From an uncultured Bacilli bacterium (lineage in GTDB: Bacteria; Bacillota_I; Bacilli_A; RF39; UBA660), in NCBI GenBank assembly GCA_910577075.1, contig CAJTKV010000055.1:1-10171 (forward strand): a stretch of DNA of 10,171 bases, given 5' to 3'. Made by a program: the position numbers and the translations under genes. The notes below the pieces were generated by a model that was not told the DNA's origin, searched no databases, and worked only from the letters and a program-made list of their open reading frames with translations. Below, one piece after another: positions 6,801 through 10,171 of the stretch (within the stretch, counting starts at the first letter, position 1; every line of letters starts with the position of its first letter).

Positions 6801-8227
6801 ATGATGACATGCCAGAAGCGGCTTCAACAGTAACTCAAGGAATTAAGTTATATGGTAACTATAAACAAATAGATTTATCTAATCTTAATTCTAGTGCTTC
6901 AATAATTTATGCTGATCGCGAAGAACAATACTATACATTTGATGTTAATAAGCAACCAATAGCAGATGATTTAGCAAATCTAAAGTGGATAGTAACAGAT
7001 GCTGAAGGAGCGAATGTTACAGACAAATTTAAGATTACTAATAATCTTGGCAATACAGATGCCGGAGATAATGTAAGGGTTGAAATAGTTCCTTTTGCCT
7101 TACCTGTTGGAACTTACCATGTACGTCTATATCTATTAGAAGAAGGAGCAGAAGATATTGATGTTGAAAGGATGTATTCTAATATTATGGATATAAGCAT
7201 TGATGATACATATTATAAGATTAATATGAATAATACATCAACTTTATCACAAGTAAAAAATTATGATACTAGTGATAAAACTTCCATATATGACCGAGAT
7301 GGTGCGAAAGGATTATATCATTTCACATCGACATATCCTCTTGATGATTTATCAAAGTATACTATTGCAATAACTGATACTAAGGGCAAAATTATTAAAG
7401 AGATAGATGCTAAGTTTATCAATAATGATGGAACTATTACAGGAGACTTTACAACGGGTGCTTTAAGTGATATTGGCGATTATAAAGTGATGATTTGTAT
7501 TAATCATTTGCCATATACAGGATTGAATATGAAAGTAGTTAAGTTTATTCCTGTTACTAAGGTTACTTTGAAAATCAATAATACCAATGCTAGTGCAAGT
7601 TATACGGCGTATACCAATACGACTTATAAGACGACTTTTGTTGTAGAACCAAATAATGCAACTAATAAGAATTTTACATTGAAATCAAGTAATACTAATG
7701 TTGCCACGATAAGTGGAACAAATATAGTTACTAAAAATGGTGGTTCATCAACAATTACCTTATCAAATGGAGATACATCAGTCAGTGTAACATTTAATGT
7801 TCAAGATAGGTTATCTTCAAGTGTCTATACTATTAATCATACAGATAAAACAATATTTGTTTCATCTATGAGTAAGAAGCAATTGACGAAAACTGAGTTT
7901 ATGGGCAATATAAGAGGATATACATCTTATCAGATATTAAATAGCTCTAATCAAAATATTACTAACAATACTAACTTAATTGGTACGAATATGGGTCTAA
8001 AAGTTAGTGGAGTAACATATAAAATAATAGTTATTGGTGATGTAAATGGCGACGGTAAAATAACAAACGCAGATATAACGCAACTTCACCGACATGTAAG
8101 AAAAGCTAAATTAATAACTAATAAATATCAACTAAAAGCAGCAGCAATAAATAAAAGAAATACTATATCAAATGCGGATACAACAAAATTATTTAGATTT
8201 GTTAGAAATGCAATTGCAAGTATTTAA
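854..8227 (+). CDS. Giant secreted multi-domain surface protein with C-terminal dockerin
   Basis: This 2457-residue protein starts with a signal sequence: Lys/Arg start, hydrophobic core at about 8-24, likely cleavage after 'YTYALA' (residue 38). Residues 40-150 resemble an Ig-like domain. Residues 162-430 hold two halves of a DUF6273-like/pilin-type domain in swapped order. Residues 430-1270 contain more Ig-like modules and three F-E-x-G repeats. Residues 1272-2230 form a ladder of modules of about 120 residues, several carrying 'G-x-[DEN]-[VI]-T-x-x-F' and ending 'D-Y-x-[VL]'. A BIG2-type Ig domain (2232-2318), a small X-like module (2324-2394) and a dockerin (2396-2457) finish it. No LPXTG motif or C-terminal membrane segment is present, so attachment is probably noncovalent, through the dockerin. 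No catalytic domain is recognisable; an adhesin, matrix or scaffold role is inference. It is the first gene of an operon with two cohesin-like membrane proteins. Confidence 0.9.
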   Translation: MKRYLKNVVLIFSIIALFVAFSVLDVPNQLFSYTYALAEKYVFTTKDEVPSFTVGNPTLVPGTKSDGTKYDKMYVDKLGEIRVPVTRIENVPDKNDFNVKVTRNGTDVTSNFVITKTNIANKSMTITLAMKEGGTYNPSSYVVTVSVNHEWEESKDSETTTESRVKIMRNSSIGNLPWNSNSPLTNDWNKASIQAILNGRYYNATGAYDEIGLTEEAKNLISNINWNIGAHAAGSGKASDFYTSERGTRTYGSNSSTWQGNVGLMYPSDYGFAVGGSEKNSCLNTSVYNYSSSCKNANWLYSNSDKSTMTHTLESSGTGVFYITHLGDMGSYEASKNFATHPVVYLDKDVVITGGNGSENNPYTIKKSAVTTNNMVQRIKSLANTDTTNLTTDGTTDNNVRYVGSNPNNYVEFNGELWRIIGVMNNVEGNDGENLEAKNNTISRSTNFALVDKYYNFEGKIETKTNYPNNPRNKRNRWEIVLDSFEGVSTSSFSYTLTDSRNRDYTSYFNISVNETNSKITYTIGNKTSILFRAPSGTYTVTVNYSNPTYSDSRGTLTKRFTFTLGGKDVIFNEATPVESHQYVRTPSTTPVTLQVTKLTNSSIVFREGTETKTMSIEEFNKAYSGTAIQDIRHVEDGDVVFSFTYDDKNYFIYRVTSTAVYYIDLESEVTDSSGNLVDHFNLSKEDFENQFPNQLTAFEESKYSTDGSGDVYYPLNANKSIVILTIQEANKIINAGGGGVFYFKYNYSGMEREDFDNVTYRIFNTNGKEVTQNDGFVVKDIKVTTSDSESGQFAYTLDYNNTDESYVGEYYVRFYMNDGHETITRDIGFSLYEGEIDYYINHTVDSTVFTKHSNKQINHYLGFYLRKGSVQATTINYHNVNVKIYDSLVDMDDNGELYYYDLINYEVRILNKKDNNVTYKVFEDDKEVGTFTTTIEEFKKSKYSQVAELLDYYKFDATTGNIITDSTNFKENSTTSIEVISARFSNELKDQVLVFKENGVQKESTYTDFKASHPNMYGYLFLNFVFDEDGNILVGRLLGNYRANAGTKVGHEVTDQFNIMIDESGTNLDHAVVVLPNTEVDPKMYYAYVAYENLPGVGHLNDDPDTLITKAEFPEMWKQNTHMTMMDFDEPEYEIEFALPKLSNDGDANDIMYDNIEGTATFDLKISDTFKFENKYSYAIYYTEDTEGNIDEINWGTPIQTDKSTSKMFNVNSEIFSMIERTELEPLETTLTVGTIKGVAHPKGRYKIVLSYTNNGVTNTGEQTFEIDGKYYGLVLDKEKTDDLSFILNFPQTKSMVFDGYYISNYDNINIRMIQENSSGDIELTREKTDNNSGKFKIDNEDKFTYQIEREEVDDTHSIYTFKLTNIKDKPQSAPYHLYFTYKEDGGDEARTTVDFVVNPASYEWEVSEEDVPTANGAIQYFTKEINTTYIEDLNQFEFKIMGFNGNDYVDVSSDESKNKEFDSVELIDKECSGLDCTAKVKITLKEDTDKKKNYYLVSEYLNKDDETPISDLEALFAWDIERVRITGSYYDPVENKDHVVDGFFKNVEDTTIDITLDTVRTDAVNWELNRSCLDTGYNCEVNNEGTTKYNDFLTEVSNGNKHLKLRVNTEHLNTHKDELKVQKYALVLYFGSQDYKIYTLEVHGNYVLVKFGNSLIYSTTTGADGQKNVDGLFKNKNGFIYAPVTLIGVDYDDPGVNISLKNANGNIDYLGRPFEFDREQFNKEHVIDIRYLARSADIAIAQDYYLMIEYNNGEETFTDRLPFRLNEKYFNYEISVPSYDPNPLIPNKGGKITFRVTTEDIPRIQFGINNQESLSEKYVMMQNAQVLNNRGEDVTSEFTKSVVNAEGNNSFDLTLAFAEGAAAPGDYTLKMSYELEGYTLEKEKAFSIGNYAKELEISRVEIISKTTDNRMHKNVDGTYRLHFESAYNINPGFIVVNVFNGETNITNKFNVSVQDHHIDIAYSASTNLDAGDYNVVITYQDDDMPEAASTVTQGIKLYGNYKQIDLSNLNSSASIIYADREEQYYTFDVNKQPIADDLANLKWIVTDAEGANVTDKFKITNNLGNTDAGDNVRVEIVPFALPVGTYHVRLYLLEEGAEDIDVERMYSNIMDISIDDTYYKINMNNTSTLSQVKNYDTSDKTSIYDRDGAKGLYHFTSTYPLDDLSKYTIAITDTKGKIIKEIDAKFINNDGTITGDFTTGALSDIGDYKVMICINHLPYTGLNMKVVKFIPVTKVTLKINNTNASASYTAYTNTTYKTTFVVEPNNATNKNFTLKSSNTNVATISGTNIVTKNGGSSTITLSNGDTSVSVTFNVQDRLSSSVYTINHTDKTIFVSSMSKKQLTKTEFMGNIRGYTSYQILNSSNQNITNNTNLIGTNMGLKVSGVTYKIIVIGDVNGDGKITNADITQLHRHVRKAKLITNKYQLKAAAINKRNTISNADTTKLFRFVRNAIASI
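1337..2143 (+). other. Pilin-type (DUF6273-like) domain with C-terminal half before N-terminal half
   Basis: Residues 162-366 begin 'ESRVKIMRNSSIGN', continue with 'FYTSERGTR', 'GLMYPSDYGFAVGG' and a Cys282/Cys294 pair, and end 'HPVVYL...GSENNPYTI'. Residues 375-430 read 'NLTTDGTTDNNVRYVG' then 'YVEFNGELWRIIGVMNN'. As I recall, in the Bacilli pilin-like proteins that carry this domain the LWRIIGVMNN block comes first and runs directly into the (K)ESRLKIIRN block. Here the order is reversed, with the break in that same loop. The domain name is a best guess from memory; the motif order is read directly. Confidence 0.55.
4667..7540 (+). repeat. Tandem ladder of beta-sandwich modules of about 120 residues
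   Basis: A recurring boundary motif, a beta strand followed by an aromatic anchor ('F-E-I-D-G-K-Y-Y', 'I-T-G-S-Y-Y', 'L-E-V-H-G-N-Y', 'S-I-G-N-Y', 'K-L-Y-G-N-Y', 'I-D-D-T-Y-Y'), places anchors at residues 1272, 1404, 1531, 1648, 1771, 1893, 2003 and 2120. Spacings are 132, 127, 117, 123, 122, 110 and 117. Sequence identity between units is low, so these are old duplications or a recurring fold rather than recent copies. Alternating strands and the lack of helices suggest an extended rod of Ig-like domains. Confidence 0.6.
7547..7807 (+). other. BIG2-type Ig-like domain in the giant protein
   Basis: Residues 2232-2318 show the group 2 bacterial Ig pattern: 'VTKVTLKINN', then 'VVEPNNATNKNFTLKSSNTN' and 'VATISG', followed by a Thr/Ser/Gly-rich strand pair ending 'VTFNVQD'. 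The 'P-x-x-A-T-N-K' and 'S-S-N-x-x-V-A-T-I' blocks are hallmark positions. It joins the long module ladder to the dockerin end. Confidence 0.75.
8033..8224 (+). other. C-terminal dockerin domain with one intact and one degraded calcium loop
   Basis: Two related segments form a dockerin. The first, 'DVNGDGKITNAD' (2396-2407), has all EF-hand-like ligands: Asp2396, Asn2398, Asp2400 and Asp2407. The second, 'AINKRNTISNAD' (2431-2442), keeps Asn2433 and Asp2442 but has Ala at position 1 and Arg at position 5. The following helices match each other: 'ITQLHRHVRKA' and 'TTKLFRFVRNA'. It is preceded by a module at 2324-2394 ('VYTINHTDKTIFV' to 'GVTYKIIVIG') of a type often fused to dockerins in gut Firmicutes. 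The expected role is binding a cohesin-like partner. Confidence 0.85.
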
Positions 8228-8232
8228 ATAAT

Positions 8233-8240
8233 AGAGGTGA
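8233..8240 (+). promoter_or_regulatory. Ribosome binding site that decides the start of the small cohesin-like gene
   Basis: AGAGGTGA lies five bases before ATG 8246. An in-frame GTG at 8237 is inside this site, so it cannot be the true start. The protein therefore begins M-K-Y-M-K. Confidence 0.75.
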
Positions 8241-8245
8241 AGAAA

Positions 8246-8797
8246 ATGAAGTATATGAAATTTTTATTGATTCTTTTTCTTCTTCCCTTGTCTGTCTTTG
8301 CAGATGAAGATGAAATGAAAATTAAATTTGAGTGTCCTGATGAAATAAAAGTAAAAGAACAATTTAGTTGCCAGATAAAGGGATTAACAGATAATTTGGT
8401 GTCTGGTATAGAGTATGAATTTAAACTTCCTAGTAATTTAAAATTTGTAAGTTTTGAAAAGGATAATTCATGGGAAGGTGACGAGGAAAATAATTTAATT
8501 ATTTTGTATGGATTAGAGGATAAAACCCAAGAATTTAATATTGGAAAAATTGTTTTAATAGCAAATGAAGAAATAGATGAGTTAAACATAGCGACAGAAT
8601 ACTTGGCCTTCAGTGATGAAAAATACCAAGATCATATTGTTGTTAAACGTGACCAAATAAAAAATGTCAACGAAATGAAAAGTAAAGAAAAAAAAGACAA
8701 CAATAGCATCTATGGAATTGTTGTGTATGCTATTATAATTATAATAGTAGTGGCTATAATTTTGTTATTAATAAAAAGAAGGAGGAAAAAGGAATGA
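8246..8797 (+). CDS. Small membrane-anchored protein with a cohesin-like extracellular domain
   Basis: The protein has 183 residues from the ATG chosen by its ribosome binding site. A signal peptide (cleavage likely after 'SVFA', residue 19) is followed by one beta-rich domain (about 22-140) and a charged Lys/Asp linker. A 23-residue membrane segment, 'IYGIVVYAIIIIIVV' onward (154-176), and a basic tail KRRRKKE give an outside N-terminus and inside C-terminus. The domain has the general cohesin/CBM-like pattern: 'V-K-E-x-F-x-C-x-I-K-G', a strand 'S-G-I-E-Y-E-F-K-L-P', 'L-K-F-V-S-F', then a 'F-N-I-G-K-I-V-L-I-A' strand. Cys30 and Cys42 could form a disulfide and match two cysteines in the next gene. 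It follows the dockerin gene by 18 bp, so a role as its membrane receptor is attractive but inferred. The cohesin assignment is by pattern only; another beta-sandwich family is possible. Confidence 0.8.
   Translation: MKYMKFLLILFLLPLSVFADEDEMKIKFECPDEIKVKEQFSCQIKGLTDNLVSGIEYEFKLPSNLKFVSFEKDNSWEGDEENNLIILYGLEDKTQEFNIGKIVLIANEEIDELNIATEYLAFSDEKYQDHIVVKRDQIKNVNEMKSKEKKDNNSIYGIVVYAIIIIIVVAIILLLIKRRRKKE
8780..8785 (+). promoter_or_regulatory. Ribosome binding site inside the end of the preceding gene
   Basis: A perfect AGGAGG lies eight bases before ATG 8794. The same bases encode part of the Arg/Lys tail of the upstream protein. With the ATGA stop/start overlap this suggests translational coupling at comparable levels. 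Confidence 0.8.
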
Positions 8798-10171
8798 AAA
8801 AAATATATTTAACCATAATTTTGATTATGGCATTCGCTTTCTTACCAAGTTATGCTGAAGCAGCTAGTATGTCTATAAGTATTTCTTGTAAAGACGTAAC
8901 TATTAATAAGACTACCACTTGTACATTAAGAGGAAATTCGTCAGGTAAAGTAGCCGGACTTCATGCTGAATACTCGGTATCAAATGGTGCAACTATTCAA
9001 AGTTTCAAACAAGCTAGCGTTTGGAATGGTGGAGGAGGAGATAGTAAGTCTTTTGATATTCAGTCTGATAAAGACTCAACGGGATCTTTTGAAATAGGAA
9101 CACTGACAATTAAAGGAACAAAGGTGGGAAAAGTAACATTAACAGTAAAAGGAGTAGTTGCTACTGATCCCGATTTCAACGAATTTACAGGATCGGGAAG
9201 TTCTAAGACATTCAATGTCAAAGAAGTAACAACTAAGCCAACTACAACTAAGAATCCTAATGCAGTAACGCAGAAAACTTCACAACCTACGACATCAAGA
9301 GTAACAACGGCTCCAGTTCCACTTGAACTTACAAGTGTTAGAGTAGATGACTTTAATGTTTCTTATGATGGTGGAGTATACCGTGCTACAGTTAAACCAG
9401 AAACTGATAAAGTAACTATAAGTGCTACTGCTGGTGGAGGTATAACTATTGTTGGAACAGGACAACGTAACTTAGCTGTTGGAGAAAATGCTGTTGATTT
9501 GGTTTTGCGAAATCAAGGTGGACAAACGGCAACTTTTCAACTTATAATTACGAGACCTGAGGGATTAGTAATATCTGATACTAAATTGACATCTTTAAAG
9601 GTAGTAGGATATGACTTTGCCTTTAGCCCAGATACTAAAGAATATACTGTAACAGTACCTTCAAATTTGAATGAGGTATTTGTTGAAGCTAAATCTTACA
9701 GTGATGATGTTAATATTACTGGTGCAGGTTCTCAAGTTTTAAAGAAGGGAACAAATGAAGTTGTGATTCGCGTATCCTATGGAGAATTGGGTGCAACAGA
9801 ATATAAGATAACTATTAAGCGCAGTTATATGAGCGTATTTATGTGGATAATCATAGGTACTCTTGGTGCAGCTTTAGTTGCTATGGGGGTATATGCCAAT
9901 ATTAATCGCAAGGCAGCTGTATCAAAAGCTGTGGCTGAAAAAAACAAGTTACTTGCTCAAAATAATCGTGCGGAGATGAGTTCTGCACCTCAAGTACAAT
10001 TAAATGGAGAGAGTGTGGTTGGAACAGGAAAGAAAGCGGTAGCGCCAACTCCAGTACAAACAGTGGTAACAACGCCAACTGCTCCTACAGTTCAAGCAAC
10101 ACCAGTGGCACCAACTGTTGCTCCAGCAACACCAGTTAAACCAACGGTTGTTCAGGCAACGCAGGCACGTA
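8794..10171 (+). CDS. Membrane protein with cohesin-like and two cadherin-like domains (3' end missing)
   Basis: 459 codons are visible with no stop before the window ends. A signal peptide ends near 'YAEA' (residue 23). Residues 25-145 form a cohesin-like domain related to that of the preceding gene, with Cys32 and Cys43 at matching places and a '[SK]-F-[DE]-I-G-T-L-T-I-K-G' strand. A Thr/Pro linker follows (146-176). Two cadherin-like beta-sandwich domains (PF12733 type) lie at about 177-254 and 262-343; the second is textbook: 'L-T-S-L-K-V-V-G-Y', 'F-S-P-D-T-K-E-Y-T-V-T-V', 'L-K-K-G-T-N-E-V' and an ending 'Y-K-I-T-I-K-R'. A membrane segment (346-368) precedes a basic stretch and a Pro/Thr/Val/Ala-rich tail. 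The ATG overlaps the previous stop by four bases. The likely role is a membrane-anchored receptor or scaffold for the dockerin protein, by inference. Confidence 0.85.
   Translation, partial: MKKIYLTIILIMAFAFLPSYAEAASMSISISCKDVTINKTTTCTLRGNSSGKVAGLHAEYSVSNGATIQSFKQASVWNGGGGDSKSFDIQSDKDSTGSFEIGTLTIKGTKVGKVTLTVKGVVATDPDFNEFTGSGSSKTFNVKEVTTKPTTTKNPNAVTQKTSQPTTSRVTTAPVPLELTSVRVDDFNVSYDGGVYRATVKPETDKVTISATAGGGITIVGTGQRNLAVGENAVDLVLRNQGGQTATFQLIITRPEGLVISDTKLTSLKVVGYDFAFSPDTKEYTVTVPSNLNEVFVEAKSYSDDVNITGAGSQVLKKGTNEVVIRVSYGELGATEYKITIKRSYMSVFMWIIIGTLGAALVAMGVYANINRKAAVSKAVAEKNKLLAQNNRAEMSSAPQVQLNGESVVGTGKKAVAPTPVQTVVTTPTAPTVQATPVAPTVAPATPVKPTVVQATQAR
10084..10170 (+). repeat. Imperfect Pro/Thr/Val/Ala repeats in the tail
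   Basis: Units of nine to ten residues begin with Thr-Val: 'TVQATPVAP', 'TVAPATPVKP' and 'TVVQATQAR'. At DNA level GCAACACCAGT occurs at 10096-10106 and again exactly 30 bases on at 10126-10136. The array may continue past the window end. Such tracts can change length by slippage or recombination. Confidence 0.6.

Noticed and set aside
854..8227. Sortase (LPXTG) anchoring of the giant protein
   Set aside because: There is no LPXTG-like motif, C-terminal hydrophobic segment or basic tail; the protein ends directly after the dockerin.
8237..8239. GTG as the start of the small cohesin-like gene
   Set aside because: It lies within the ribosome binding site AGAGGTGA of the ATG at 8246 and would have no usable site of its own.
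8224..8589. Minus-strand open frame of about 120 codons opposite the small cohesin-like gene
   Set aside because: The plus-strand gene there has a signal peptide, membrane anchor and ribosome binding site; the antisense product is Ser/Phe/Ile-rich, as expected from a shadow.
1..10171. TGA read as tryptophan, as in some Mollicutes
   Set aside because: All three operon genes read through on the standard code with TGG tryptophans, and the small gene ends at TGA exactly where the next gene starts.
1..10171. CRISPR arrays, insertion sequences, tRNA or rRNA genes
   Set aside because: No spaced direct repeats, transposase-like sequence, terminal inverted repeats or structured RNA were seen; the only gap over 100 bases is the divergent promoter region.

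Overview
The window is AT-rich, with short spacers, Shine-Dalgarno sites close to AGGAGGTGA and standard stops (TGA ends one gene, and tryptophans in the long gene are TGG). Codon use and protein style (Asn/Lys/Ile-rich secreted proteins made of strings of beta-sandwich modules) suggest an uncultured low-GC Firmicute of the Bacilli, of the gut RF39/Mollicutes-like kind. The lineage is inferred from style, not from a marker gene.

Layout: a 203-codon gene on the minus strand (66-677) encodes a zinc-ribbon protein with one membrane segment. A 176-bp divergent intergenic region (678-853) carries a promoter in each direction, a 14-bp perfect palindrome on the leftward -35 element and a helically phased run of 10-bp repeats. 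To the right lies a three-gene operon on the plus strand. Gene A (854-8227) encodes a 2457-residue secreted protein. Gene B (8246-8797) encodes a small membrane-anchored protein with one extracellular cohesin-like domain. Gene C (8794 to the window end, incomplete) encodes a larger membrane protein with a cohesin-like domain, a Thr-rich linker, two cadherin-like beta-sandwich domains, a membrane segment and a Pro/Thr/Val-rich tail. A and B are 18 bp apart; B and C overlap by ATGA.

The giant protein has no enzyme domain that I recognise. In order it has a signal peptide, an Ig-like domain, a domain known from Bacilli pilin-like proteins with its two halves in swapped order, further Ig-like and F-E-x-G repeats, a ladder of modules of about 120 residues, a BIG2 domain, a small X-like module and a C-terminal dockerin. 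The dockerin has one canonical and one degraded calcium loop.

Working model (inference): the giant protein is exported and held on the surface by binding of its C-terminal dockerin to the cohesin-like domains of B and/or C, which are anchored in the membrane rather than by sortase. This would be a compact adhesin or scaffold system built on cohesin-dockerin logic, without visible cellulases. The main unknowns are whether B and C are true cohesins and whether the swapped domain order is real biology or an assembly artefact.
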